NCBI RefSeq assembly: GCF_016775005.1
Contig: NZ_JAEUXI010000004.1
Coordinates: 1-64,000 of the forward strand
Reading direction: 5' to 3'
Origin: Streptococcus suis
GTDB lineage: Bacteria > Bacillota > Bacilli > Lactobacillales > Streptococcaceae
DNA length: 64,000 bases
Shown here: positions 40,933 through 50,400 of the stretch, in pieces
Position numbering within the stretch: position 1 is the stretch's first letter
Layout: each line of letters starts with the position of its first letter
Program-made: the position numbers and the translations under genes
The notes under the pieces: model-generated
Database searches by the model: none
Seen by the model: only the letters and a program-made list of their open reading frames with translations
Told to the model about the DNA's origin: nothing

Positions 40933-41508
40933 TTACAATTCAATCTCCGGTGAAAAGTAATGTTTGCGGCAAACTGGAATGTAGGTTTCATTTCCACCGA
41001 TTTGAATCTGGGCACCTTCATAGGTTGGCTTGCCGTCTTGTGTTCGCAACACCATAGTCGCTTTTTTGGAACAATACTGGCAGATTGTTTTAATCTCATC
41101 CAATTTATCAGCCAAAAGCAACAAATGTTTAGAGCCTTCAAAAAGCTCATTGCGGAAATCATTTTTCAAACCAAACGCCATGACTGGTACACCTAGTTCA
41201 TCCACCACTCGTGCCAAGTCATAGACATGATGACGGCGGAGAAATTGCGCTTCATCAATCAAGACACAATAGGGACGTGGCTCCATCTTTTCGATATAGC
41301 CAAAAATATCCATCTCATCGTCAATGGCCACAGCCTCTCTTCTCATACCGATACGGCTGGAAACAACGCCAAAGGCATCACGAGTGTCCAAGGCAGAGGT
41401 CATGATGACAACAGGCTTGCCTTGCTCTTCGTAGTTATGGGCTACTTTAAGAATTTCAATGGTTTTTCCAGAATTCATCGTCCCATATTTATAGTATAAT
41501 TGAGCCAC
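40933..41508 (-). CDS. tdk: Thymidine kinase
   Basis: A 191-aa type II thymidine kinase that phosphorylates salvaged thymidine. The P-loop is [36 protein letters not shown] carries the catalytic and metal-binding residues, and the lasso region GALKNDFRN-like ([20 protein letters not shown]) follows. A zinc site is formed by CQYC and CRKHY. It heads the tdk-prfA-prmC-sua5-glyA gene order known in streptococci. Confidence 0.96.
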   Translation of the reverse strand: MAQLYYKYGTMNSGKTIEILKVAHNYEEQGKPVVIMTSALDTRDAFGVVSSRIGMRREAVAIDDEMDIFGYIEKMEPRPYCVLIDEAQFLRRHHVYDLARVVDELGVPVMAFGLKNDFRNELFEGSKHLLLLADKLDEIKTICQYCSKKATMVLRTQDGKPTYEGAQIQIGGNETYIPVCRKHYFSPEIEL

Positions 41509-41575
41509 TTTTCACTTTCCAATCTTAAAATTTCACTCCTTCCATTTTATCATAATTTGACCATTTAGGAAACAG

Positions 41576-41602
41576 AAAAACAAGCTCGTTTTGAGCTTGT
41601 TT
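41576..41602 (-). terminator. Terminator of the 74-aa membrane protein gene
   Basis: AACAAGCTC (41579-41587) pairs with GAGCTTGTT, and TTTTTCTG follows on the - strand. Confidence 0.75.
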
Positions 41603-41606
41603 GATA

Positions 41607-41831
41607 TTAAGACCAGGGTAATGATAAGAAATTTCCGACACACTCAAAAATGATTTTTGCTGCCTTTGGTTTCCACTTATAGAGCATGACACATCCATAG
41701 ATTAAGCTGAGGAAGGAAAAGGTGATTAATAAAGGTCCTTCCCATATAGTTTGGTAAAAAACAGTTATCACTAGATACAAAAATAATACAGCCAGTAAGA
41801 AGGATAAAATCATACGATATTTATAGGCCAT
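41607..41831 (-). CDS. Small two-helix membrane protein
   Basis: A 74-aa protein starting MAYKYRMILSFLLAVLFLYL. Two hydrophobic helices (about 7-26 and 32-51) are joined by a short loop, followed by a basic tail (YKWKPKAAKIIFE). The start at 41831 has AAGGAGG in place, and the longer open frame upstream overlaps the next gene. It lies 61 bp after the excalibur gene, with which it may be cotranscribed. Function is unknown. Confidence 0.7.
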   Translation of the reverse strand: MAYKYRMILSFLLAVLFLYLVITVFYQTIWEGPLLITFSFLSLIYGCVMLYKWKPKAAKIIFECVGNFLSLPWS

Positions 41832-41892
41832 GAGTAATCCCTCCTTATAAGGATAGTATAACAAATGATGTGAGCGCTGACAACGCATTTTC

Positions 41893-43197
41893 CTATTCGC
41901 AACCAATCCCGTCACCATCTCGGTCCAGATGGGGCGCATAACCAGGATCACCGATTCGAACTGGCGCTGCTCCTGCATTTCGAGCAGCTGTACAGTTTTT
42001 ATAATAAACACTTTGAGAAGGGGCTTGGGCAAACTGTTGAATCTGGCTAGCTTGTTGACTTGCTACTGCGGCTTGTTTAGCCTCCTCAGCAAGTCTAGCT
42101 TCTTCCTTTTTGCGGGCTTCTTCAGCAATTGCTTTTTCCGCAGAATAATAGCGAATTGTCACCTTGCTTTCTTTCTTAAATACCGTTTCGGTAGTCTCAG
42201 ATAGGACTTGGCCATCTATCGTAATAGAAGATAGAGTATCGTGTCTGGAAATATCAGCTGTTTCTTCTTTTTCAAGTTGAATTTTTGAAAAACCAGCTTC
42301 TTCCAGTTGCTTTTTGACATCGGAACCTTTTGCAGCTGGTGCTATAGTTGGTAGTTTGGCAAAGCTAGATGAGTCAGAAAAACGTAGTTTGACCAGACTG
42401 TTATTTTTGAGAACCAGTTCTGCTTGGTTTTCGAAATCATAGTCAATACCATCTAAGGTAATAGAGAGAATTTGACCATGCTTTGAAAGATCCTTCTCTT
42501 CCACGCCTTCAAACTGAAGATTGTTGAATCCTGCATCTTTGAGAATTTTCTCCGCGTCCTTTTTTTGTTGTTTTAATTGCAGAGTTTTAGGAACAACTTT
42601 ATTGTCTTCACTGACATCATAATAGCGTATAAAGACAGGCAAAGAACTGGAATAAAAATAGTCTGAGTTATAGGTATAATTACCGATTGTAATGGATTCC
42701 ACCAAGTCAATCTTTTCTTCATTTCCATTTTTTGGAAGTAAGATGGCTTCAAGCTCCAAATCTGTAAACCCTTCGTTTTTAAAAGTTTGTTCAATTTGCT
42801 GGACTTTTTTGTCAAATGAAATGGCTATTTCTTTGGCATCGCCTTTGGCGACATGGTAAAAAATGGTAATCGGAGTAGATTTAAAAACAGTCCCCTCTTG
42901 CCAGATGGTATCTTCACTAACAACCCTATCGACAACTTCACTCTCAAAATATTGCCCGTATTCTAAATCTGGCATTTCTATTTTCTGAATGTTTGTGAAA
43001 CCAGCATCTTCATACAGTTGAATAGCAGACTCAATCTGTTGACCATAGACTAGATCTCTCTTTGGCAATTCTGCAAAAAAGAAGGCATTTCCAGCCATAG
43101 CTGTGACAGCAACTGCTCCTATGCCTAGACCGGTTTTCTTATTGACTACTTTTTTCAACAAGCTTTTTTTCTGAGTATATCTAAATTCTTGTTCCAT
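41893..43197 (-). CDS. Membrane-anchored PASTA-like repeat protein with excalibur domain
   Basis: A 434-aa protein. A basic cytoplasmic start (about 1-25) precedes one membrane helix (LGIGAVAVTAMAGNAFFFAE). Four extracytoplasmic repeats each start xAGFxxIQ or similar (EDAGFTNIQ, KNEGFTDLELE, KDAGFNNLQFEG, EEAGFSKIQLEK) and end with an IxIFYH/IRYY-type strand, which is PASTA-like. An Ala/Glu helix (about 345-385) leads to the excalibur domain, YKNCTAARNAGAAPVRIGDP and DRDGDGIGCE, a calcium-binding DxDxDG loop. It probably binds the cell wall. The ligand is unknown. Confidence 0.83.
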   Translation of the reverse strand: MEQEFRYTQKKSLLKKVVNKKTGLGIGAVAVTAMAGNAFFFAELPKRDLVYGQQIESAIQLYEDAGFTNIQKIEMPDLEYGQYFESEVVDRVVSEDTIWQEGTVFKSTPITIFYHVAKGDAKEIAISFDKKVQQIEQTFKNEGFTDLELEAILLPKNGNEEKIDLVESITIGNYTYNSDYFYSSSLPVFIRYYDVSEDNKVVPKTLQLKQQKKDAEKILKDAGFNNLQFEGVEEKDLSKHGQILSITLDGIDYDFENQAELVLKNNSLVKLRFSDSSSFAKLPTIAPAAKGSDVKKQLEEAGFSKIQLEKEETADISRHDTLSSITIDGQVLSETTETVFKKESKVTIRYYSAEKAIAEEARKKEEARLAEEAKQAAVASQQASQIQQFAQAPSQSVYYKNCTAARNAGAAPVRIGDPGYAPHLDRDGDGIGCE

Positions 43198-43279
43198 ATA
43201 ACCACCTCTGTTACATTAATATTATAACTTAAAAAAGTCCTAGACGCTATCCTTTCTACCATTTTTTTGAATTCCATGT

Positions 43280-43285
43280 TATACT
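43280..43285 (+). promoter_or_regulatory. -10 element of the tautomerase gene
   Basis: TATACT (43280-43285) lies 28 bases before the ATG, with AAGGAG between. The -35 is not convincing. Confidence 0.4.
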
Positions 43286-43313
43286 ATGCTTATCTTATTC
43301 AAAGGAGTAACTT

Positions 43314-43496
43314 ATGCCATTTGTACGAATTGATTTATTTGAAGGACGCACGGAAGAACAAAAAATTGCTCTGGCGCGTGAAGTGACCGAAGTTGTATCT
43401 CGTAATACCAACGCACCCAAAGAAGCAATCCATGTTTTTATCAATGATATGCCTGAAGGAACCTACTACCCACAAGGCGAAATGAAACGAAAATAA
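43314..43496 (+). CDS. 4-oxalocrotonate tautomerase-family enzyme
   Basis: A 60-aa tautomerase subunit. The catalytic amino-terminal proline follows the initiator Met (MPFVRIDLFEGRTEEQKIAL), and VSRNTNAPKEAIHVFINDMP is the rest of the beta-alpha-beta unit. The Arg residues needed for acid binding are present. The physiological substrate in streptococci is unknown. It stands alone on the + strand, against its neighbours and against replication. Confidence 0.92.
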   Translation: MPFVRIDLFEGRTEEQKIALAREVTEVVSRNTNAPKEAIHVFINDMPEGTYYPQGEMKRK

Positions 43497-43498
43497 GA

Positions 43499-43526
43499 AA
43501 ATCCAGAAAGAAATTTCTGGATTTTT
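43499..43526. terminator. Terminator between tautomerase and the 122-aa protein gene
   Basis: AAATCCAGAAA (43499-43509), loop GAAA, TTTCTGGATTT (43514-43524), then T's. The A-tract on the left lets it act on the - strand too. Confidence 0.8.
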
Positions 43527-43896
43527 AGTTTGTTAAGATGGTATCTAAGTTGGATGGTAATTCAAGGGTGTATTGGTAAGGTTTCATCAAAAATGTTTTT
43601 TGATTTTTTTCATACAAATAGTAAGTCTCTTCCTCCACTTCCAACACCAGCAGTCGGTCAGGATTACTTGGCTGATCAGTTGCACTGGCATTATTGAAGA
43701 AATAGGGTTTGGTAGATTCCAACTGAAGCAAAAAGAGCTGGGCATCTTTTCCAGATAGTTCCTTAACAAGCTGGTTATTTTCTGTCAAGACAAGAGATTG
43801 GGAATTGGGTAGATCAACCGACCATTTGACTTGGCTAAAAATCAGCAGGGTTACAAGAATGATGAGACATAAATAGAAAGTGAATGATTTTTTCAT
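43525..43896 (-). CDS. Small membrane-anchored hypothetical protein
   Basis: A 123-aa protein starting MKKSFTFYLCLIILVTLLIF, a signal anchor with no lipobox. The body includes LVLTENNQLVKELSGKDAQL and RLLVLEVEEETYYLYEKNQK, alternating beta strands. AAGGAG precedes the start at 43896, which overlaps the MATE stop by 4 bp. It would face outward. I do not recognise the family. Confidence 0.65.
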   Translation of the reverse strand: MKKSFTFYLCLIILVTLLIFSQVKWSVDLPNSQSLVLTENNQLVKELSGKDAQLFLLQLESTKPYFFNNASATDQPSNPDRLLVLEVEEETYYLYEKNQKTFLMKPYQYTLELPSNLDTILTN

Positions 43897-45236
43897 AAAC
43901 CAGACTCCTTTTGAATCCATTTTAATCGTAAGCTAAGACTAATACCGCAACAGAAAATACCGGTTATCAGACCAATCCAAAAAGCTTTTGGACCAAGTTT
44001 TAGCCAGGCATCTAGGAACCAAGCAAGGGGAAAGGTGATGGACCAGTAAGAGACCAATCCTAAAACGAAAGGAACGCTAGTATCCTTGTAGCCACGCAGG
44101 ATTCCTTGAATAGGTGCCGTGAAGGCATCTGCTAATTGGAAAAAGAGAGCAAAAGTGAGGAAATTAGCCGTTAACTGGATAAAGTCCGCTTCTTGACCAT
44201 AGAGGCTGGCCACCCATTGACGATTGAAATACAAAAAGGACAGGGTTAAACAAGCGAACATCAAGGCAGTCAACCGTCCAATCCGAGTATAGGAACGCAC
44301 CGATTCACCATCACTTGCACCGATTTCATACGAAATGACAATCGGCAATGTCATAGACACACTCAAAGGAAAGGCATAGAGCAAAGTCGCAAAATTCATG
44401 GCTGCCTGGTGAGCAGCAATGGTCAAAGATGAATAGTTTGACATGTAAAGACCGACAACTGCAAAAATCGCAACTTCTGCAAAAACTTGTAAACCAATCG
44501 GTAAGCCAATACTCAGGCCTTCTTTAATCCATTTTTTATGGATAGGCGTCCATTTCCAAATCGAAAATGATTGAATGGTCGAGTGAAACTTGGTCACTAA
44601 GAGAATGATGATCAATAGACACCAGTAAGCAAGACTTGTACCCAGACCAGCACCTGCTCCACCGAGGGCTGGAAGCCCCATTTTCCCATAAATCAACAAA
44701 TAGTTAAAAAGAGAATTCAAAGGCACCAGCAGCAACATTAGGTACATGGACAGTTTTGTAAGGCCTATGCTATCAAAAAAAGAGCGACAGATACTGAACA
44801 ACAGAAAGGGAGGCAGTCCAAATGCCATGTAAAAAAGATAGGTCTCTGCTACCTGTCTAACTGCTGTTTCTAGTTGCAGATTGGCTAAAAACGGCCGAGC
44901 CAAAAAGAGCAGACAGGTTAAGAAGAAAATGGACAGCCCAATTCCGATATAAACAAAGGAATGAAAAATCGTCCGAACCTTTTCCTTATCTCCCTTACCC
45001 AATTCTTGCCCAACCATAGGAATCAGGGCAGAGACAATTCCGGTTAAGAAGGAAAAAAGTGGATTCCAAAGACTGGTTGCCATAGAAACACCTGCTAAAT
45101 CGGTCGTGCTAAAACGGCCCGTCATCATGGTGTCTATAAATGAGGCAGAAAAATTTGCAAATTGATAGATTAAGATTGGAATAAAGAGTTTGAGAAAGAG
45201 GCCCCAACGCTCTCTAGTATTGCCAGTTTTATACAT
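43893..45236 (-). CDS. MATE-family efflux transporter
   Basis: A 447-aa transporter with about 12 hydrophobic helices. FASFIDTMMTGRFSTTDLAG and PMVGQELGKGDKEKV in the first half, and QAAMNFATLLYAFPLSVSMT then YEIGASDGESVRSY in the second, show the two-fold MATE repeat. It exchanges sodium or protons for cationic drugs or metabolites. It is followed by the small anchored protein gene with a 4-bp overlap. Confidence 0.92.
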   Translation of the reverse strand: MYKTGNTRERWGLFLKLFIPILIYQFANFSASFIDTMMTGRFSTTDLAGVSMATSLWNPLFSFLTGIVSALIPMVGQELGKGDKEKVRTIFHSFVYIGIGLSIFFLTCLLFLARPFLANLQLETAVRQVAETYLFYMAFGLPPFLLFSICRSFFDSIGLTKLSMYLMLLLVPLNSLFNYLLIYGKMGLPALGGAGAGLGTSLAYWCLLIIILLVTKFHSTIQSFSIWKWTPIHKKWIKEGLSIGLPIGLQVFAEVAIFAVVGLYMSNYSSLTIAAHQAAMNFATLLYAFPLSVSMTLPIVISYEIGASDGESVRSYTRIGRLTALMFACLTLSFLYFNRQWVASLYGQEADFIQLTANFLTFALFFQLADAFTAPIQGILRGYKDTSVPFVLGLVSYWSITFPLAWFLDAWLKLGPKAFWIGLITGIFCCGISLSLRLKWIQKESGL

Positions 45237-45295
45237 AATATCTCCTTATTTTATCGTTTCTATTGTAACAAGCCTAGAAAAAAAGTGCAAATCAA

Positions 45296-45320
45296 AGACG
45301 GACTCTTTTGGGTCCGTCTT
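45296..45320 (-). terminator. Terminator of guaC
   Basis: AAGACGGAC (45296-45304) pairs with GTCCGTCTT (45312-45320). The T tract on the - strand is short. Confidence 0.65.
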
Positions 45321-45328
45321 CACCTATA

Positions 45329-46312
45329 TTAAATAGAATCACCATTCCAGATTGAATTTTTCACGATGACATAGTCCACGTGTTTCAAGCTGGTAATATC
45401 ACGACCACCTGCATAGGAAATAGAGGATTGCAAGTCCTGTTCCATTTCTACTAGAGTGTCTTTCAAGTGTCCCTTAGCTGGCAAGAGAATTTTCTTTCCT
45501 TCAACGTTTTTGTAGGCACCTTTTTGATATTCAGATGCGGAACCGTAGTATTCCTTGAACTGTTTGCCATCCACTTCTACCGTTTTACCTGGACTCTCGA
45601 TATGACCTGCAAAGAGCGAGCCAATCATGACCATGCTAGCGCCGAAACGGATCGATTTGGCAATATCTCCGTGGGTACGAATACCGCCATCCGCAATAAT
45701 TGGCTTACGAGCAGCTTTTGAACACCAACGAAGGGCAGCCAGCTGCCAACCGCCAGTACCAAAACCAGTCTTGACCTTGGTAATACATACCTTACCAGGC
45801 CCAATACCAACTTTTGTTGCATCTGCACCAGCATTTTCTAGTTCACGAACTGCTTCTGGAGTACCGACATTACCAGCAATGACAAATGTCTCAGGCAATT
45901 CTTTCTTGATATGCTTGATCATCTTAATGACACTATCAGCGTGCCCATGCGCAATATCAATGGTAATAAACTCAGGTGCGTCAGCTTTTAAACTAGAAAC
46001 AAAGTCGTACTCATAGTCTTTTACACCAACCGAAATGGAGGCAATTAAACCTTGGTCATGCATGCGCTTAATGAAGGGAATTCGTCCCTCTTCGTCGAAA
46101 CGGTGCATGATGTAAAAGTAGCCATCTTTCGCCAACATCTCTGCCACATCTTCATCCAAAATCGTCTGCATGTTGGCAGGGACAACTGGCAATTTAAAGC
46201 TGTATTTTCCAAGAGTTACAGATGTATCTGCCTCCGCACGGCTATTGATGATGCATTTATTAGGAATCAACTGGATATCTTCGTAGTCAAAAACAGGTGT
46301 TTCATTAAACAT
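45329..46312 (-). CDS. guaC: GMP reductase
   Basis: A 327-aa enzyme that reduces GMP to IMP with NADPH. The TIM-barrel nucleotide site has [20 protein letters not shown], and the catalytic Cys is in [20 protein letters not shown]. The absence of CBS domains separates it from IMP dehydrogenase. It acts opposite to GuaA, encoded about 14 kb away. A perfect consensus promoter lies upstream. Confidence 0.95.
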   Translation of the reverse strand: MFNETPVFDYEDIQLIPNKCIINSRAEADTSVTLGKYSFKLPVVPANMQTILDEDVAEMLAKDGYFYIMHRFDEEGRIPFIKRMHDQGLIASISVGVKDYEYDFVSSLKADAPEFITIDIAHGHADSVIKMIKHIKKELPETFVIAGNVGTPEAVRELENAGADATKVGIGPGKVCITKVKTGFGTGGWQLAALRWCSKAARKPIIADGGIRTHGDIAKSIRFGASMVMIGSLFAGHIESPGKTVEVDGKQFKEYYGSASEYQKGAYKNVEGKKILLPAKGHLKDTLVEMEQDLQSSISYAGGRDITSLKHVDYVIVKNSIWNGDSI

Positions 46313-46353
46313 GGCTTTCTCCTCAGTTCGTTTTTTAATGATTTTCTACATAA

Positions 46354-46423
46354 GAAAGGCATATTTGTTCGCCTTTCCTAAACCAACATCTAGAATTATA
46401 TCTTATTGTTTGTGTTTTGTCAA
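46354..46423 (-). promoter_or_regulatory. Consensus promoter and leader hairpin of guaC
   Basis: On the - strand, TTGACA (46418-46423), 17 bp and TATAAT (46395-46400) match the consensus exactly. The leader folds GAAAGGC (46354-46360) with GCCTTTC (46371-46377) around a 10-base loop, with no T run. The rest of the 291-base gap to nth holds no gene. Confidence 0.7.
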
Positions 46424-46577
46424 TATCAAAGACTATTTGTGATGTAATATTCGTTTTTATGAAAAATATTCAAATAGAATCAAACCAAACATTCGTATAG
46501 TTTCGTTTTGATAGTATTTTTCTAGAAAAATTTAAAAAATGTTCTGATTTAGCTAGTCATTTCTTACAAGAAAACGA

Positions 46578-46606
46578 AAAAAATCTTCAAAAACTGAAGA
46601 TTTTTA
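46578..46606 (-). terminator. Terminator of nth
   Basis: AAATCTTCA (46581-46589) and TGAAGATTT (46595-46603) around AAAAC, with T's on the - strand. Confidence 0.8.
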
Positions 46607-47227
46607 ATCAAATTCATATAATTGTGGAAATTTATCACAGTCAGGATTTTTTGGATGGCAGACTTCTCGTCCAAAATAAATCATAGCCTGATGGGCTGGG
46701 AGCCACAATTCTGGTGGCAAGACTTCCATGACCCGCTTCTCAGTTTCCAAAGGAGTCGCTGACTTTTTGACAATGTCGTGGTGTTTACAAATGCGTCCCA
46801 CATGGGTATCAACTGCGAAGGCAGGAATGCCAAATCCAACACTCAACACTACGTTAGCCGTTTTTCTACCAACTCCAGCCAAGGCTTCTAATTCCTCACG
46901 AGTTTGAGGTACAATGCCATCATGTCGATCCAATAACTGCTGAGCACATTCTTTCAAAAATTTGGCTTTATTACGATACAAGCCCAAACGAGAAATGTAG
47001 GGCTCGATGTCCTTTACTTCTGCTGCTGCCATAGCCTGGGGTGTTGGGAAAGCTGCAAATAAACCAGGGGTGGCCTTGTTAACGGCAGCATCCGTTGTTT
47101 GAGCAGACAAGAGCACTGCACAGACTAATTCAAAATGATTGCGGAAATCCAAACTTGGTTGGGCATCGGGATAGAGTGCGATAATTTCTTCAATAACTTT
47201 TCTAGCTCGTTTCTTTGATAATACCAT
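46604..47227 (-). CDS. nth: Endonuclease III (Nth), iron-sulfur cluster lost
   Basis: A 207-aa DNA glycosylase/AP lyase for oxidised pyrimidines. The helix-hairpin-helix LEALAGVGRKTANVVLSVGF holds the catalytic Lys, and AFAVDTHVGRIC the catalytic Asp. The usual C-terminal four-cysteine [4Fe-4S] ligand set (Cx6Cx2Cx5C) is reduced to CHPKNPDC followed by DKFPQLYEFD, so two ligands are gone. Many streptococcal homologues look the same. It stands alone. Confidence 0.94.
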   Translation of the reverse strand: MVLSKKRARKVIEEIIALYPDAQPSLDFRNHFELVCAVLLSAQTTDAAVNKATPGLFAAFPTPQAMAAAEVKDIEPYISRLGLYRNKAKFLKECAQQLLDRHDGIVPQTREELEALAGVGRKTANVVLSVGFGIPAFAVDTHVGRICKHHDIVKKSATPLETEKRVMEVLPPELWLPAHQAMIYFGREVCHPKNPDCDKFPQLYEFD

Positions 47228-47336
47228 GTCATACTCTTTCTAGTTTTTTACTATTATATCATGAATTCCTAGTGAGAAAGTTCCTTAGTGTTTGTATTTT
47301 CAATAGAATCTGCATGACTTGTTTTTTCAAATCCTA

Positions 47337-47369
47337 GAAAAAACCTAGCCAGACTTGTGACTAGGTTTC
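47337..47369 (-). terminator. Terminator of the SspA-like protease gene
   Basis: AAACCTAG (47341-47348) and CTAGGTTT (47361-47368) form the stem, with TTTTTTC on the - strand. Confidence 0.8.
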
Positions 47370-47409
47370 TCCAAGGAAATATTCAAATTTCTCATTGATA
47401 AACTTGATT

Positions 47410-50400
47410 TTATTTCATTTCTTTTTTCTTTGCAAAACTAAATCCGATGACGAACAATCCAGCAAGACCAAACAGACTCCATGAGATTGTCTGGGTTTGA
47501 CCTGTCCTTGGCAATTGAGCTTTGGACTCACTTGAAAGATCTGGAGTTGCTGCCACTTTCCCAGCCCTTGGCACTACTGGTGTCTGAGGTACAGAACCTT
47601 GCTCTTTTTGGTTGGTTGGGAGAGGTTGTGGTTTAGTCTCAGGAGTCACTGGCGGACTAGTTGGTGCATCAACTGGAGCTGTTGGTTGTTTAGTCGTATT
47701 GGTCGTTACGACATCTTCAGGTGGTGTTTGAACACCTGTCGTTGGTTTTGTTGGTGTTTCAACTGGTGCTTGATTGCCGCTGTTGTTTGAACTTGCAACA
47801 CCATCCAAAGCATCCTGAGCCGCTTTAAGACTTGCAAGAGCTTGATCGACCGCACTTTGTGTCGCCGTCGCATCTGCTAAGACTGCTTGAGCAGCTTCAA
47901 CAGCCTGATCATAAGCTGTTTTGCGTAGGTCAGTAGCATTGAGATACTTGGCATCTGTTGCTTTCAAGACTGATGCTACTGCAACTAGATTACGCAAGTT
48001 TGTATAATCAGTTGCTTGACCGTCTAAATTAGATTTTGCCTGATTCAAGTCAGCTAATGCTTGATCGACAATTTCTTGGGTTACGTTTTCACTTGCTACT
48101 ACCAATTGTGCAGCACGCAAGAGGGTATCATAGGCAACTTGTTTGGCTGGGTCTGCATTATAGTAAACAGCTTCCTTACGAACTTCATCATAGCGAGTGA
48201 TTTCTGCAACCAAGGCGCTTGTGTCTGTTGCAAGACCATTTAGTGCAGCTTTAGCTGCCAAAAGATTTGCGAGCGCAGCATCTACTTCTGACTGATTGTG
48301 TTTTGCAGCAACAACTGCTTGGGCATTTGCGAGGGCTGTGTTATAGGCATCTTGTAAAGTAGTATCTGCATTGTAGTAAGCTGCTGTTTTCTCGATGCCT
48401 TCTAGCAAGGCGATATTGGATAATAAGCCTGTTTTGTTGATCAAGGTCAATGTTTTTACATTGCGTTTGTTATCAAGGACAGTTACACTCAAGTCTTCCA
48501 AAAATTCATAGCCAGTTGGAAGATTTGCTGCCAGTGTGTAAGAGCCAACAGGGACAAATTTTCCAAAGTCTGTTGTAGAGTATTTCGCATTTGGAAGTGC
48601 AATTAGTTGACCTGTTTCAGTTACCAAAGCAAGACTTGTTCCAGCTGGTAAGTTTTGGTCCACATCGACAAAAAGACTAGCTTTTTCCAACAAGTTAACG
48701 TAGAAATTCACAGCCGCAGTGCTATTTTCTTCAGAAATTGTAACCGTTACGCTAGTTTCCCCTGCCACAGTTGACCATTCTGTATCATAAAGGAAGAGGT
48801 CAAAGGTGTATGTACCAAATGGCAATTTCAGGATAGTATCATCACCTGCATAGCGAGGTAGTTCTGTCACAATTTTACCTGTTTCATCCTTGACAGAGTA
48901 AGAATAGGTAATCGGTGTTGGAGCATTGGTTGCTTGGTCTAGGAGGTTGACAGTGACCAACCCAAGATTGTTTCCAATGCTAATCAAATCCGCTACTTTT
49001 GCAGATACAAGGTTGCCAGCAAAATCTTCAACGGTGTAGTAGAATTTGGAAATATCAGCCAAGTCAAGTGGCAAGGTAAAGGTGCCATCTGCATTTTGGG
49101 CAACAAACACCTTGTTGTCTGTGACAACAACCTGACCATTTTCGTCCAGATCAATAGCCATTGTTAAACCAGCATCATTGGTTGAAAGGTAGAAAACTTG
49201 CTCTCTAAAAATGCCAGACAGACCATTTTCAACTGCTTGACGTGGATCAAACACTTGACTTGTTTCATCGTATGTTGCAGTTGTAATTACTGGCGCCTGA
49301 CGGTCAATGATGACATCAAATGCCATTGTTTGAACATCTGCACCTGGAACTTCTGAATAGTAGGTTAAAACGTACTGATAGCGTCCGTCTTCTAAATCAT
49401 TCCCCTCTTGGTCTGTTCCAGCCCACTCTGTCGGATAGACAATCGTTGATTTTGGATTTTTTGGATCCCCACTAAAGTAGTTTTTCTCTCCATAGTCAGG
49501 TTCACTTGTCCAAAGAGGTGTTTTACGTTCAGTATCATCTGCAGCATAAACAGAAGCTACTAATTCCGTATAGTTTCGAAGAAAGACACCTTTAAAAGCC
49601 AAGGAATCCTGGTTATTGTCTCCGTTTGGAGAAATTGCCAAATGCGGTTTCCCGTTTTCATCTAACTCAAGAACAAAATAGCCAGCTTCATTCTTAAAGG
49701 TTCCAAGTGTCTTAATGGCAAGATCTGTGCGTTCATCGGTTGAATAAATCAGTTCTGAACTACTTGTGACAAGACCTGTATAATGATGAGTGCTATCAAC
49801 TGTTAATGGCTCTTCAGCAACTGGCTCAAAATAGAAACCACCTTTTCCATCTGCGATGAGGTTATAGATTGGTTCTTCAAGTACAGGAAGGTTTTGGAAA
49901 GCTCCTTTAAAGCCGACATAAGGGATGCTGACAACATCGACGCCATCAACTTGATCTGTGAAACGAACAAAGCCTTCTAGGTAGTAACCATTTGGCATTA
50001 ATTGAGACAATTCTTGTGCAAAAGCACTAGCGTCCAAGGAAATAGTGACAGTAGTTGAACTATTTGCTTTTACTGTAACAGTCTGGCCTGCAGTTCTTTC
50101 CAGCAATCGCGGTGTCAAACTAAAGGAACCATTCGCTACCGTATCTGTGTTCAAATCCGTTACATAGGTAAAGCTCTTATCTTGGTCTGTGATATTGTGC
50201 AAGGTCACTTCAAAACTGAAACTATCTGCTACATTTCCAAGCGTAATACTGCTGTAGCCGTCAGTCCCTGTCAAATAGACACCATTCGAAATGGCTGCGG
50301 CCGTATCAAGAATACCTGCACCTTGCTGTCTTGGAGAAGTGTAGGCTTGAGTCTCAGTGTTGAAATGTGCTTTGGCAGTAGACATAAGCAAATGTTTGAC

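Noticed and set aside
41832-42032. N-terminal extension of the small membrane protein at 41607
   Set aside because: It overlaps the excalibur gene in another frame, and AAGGAGG sits directly before the ATG at 41831.
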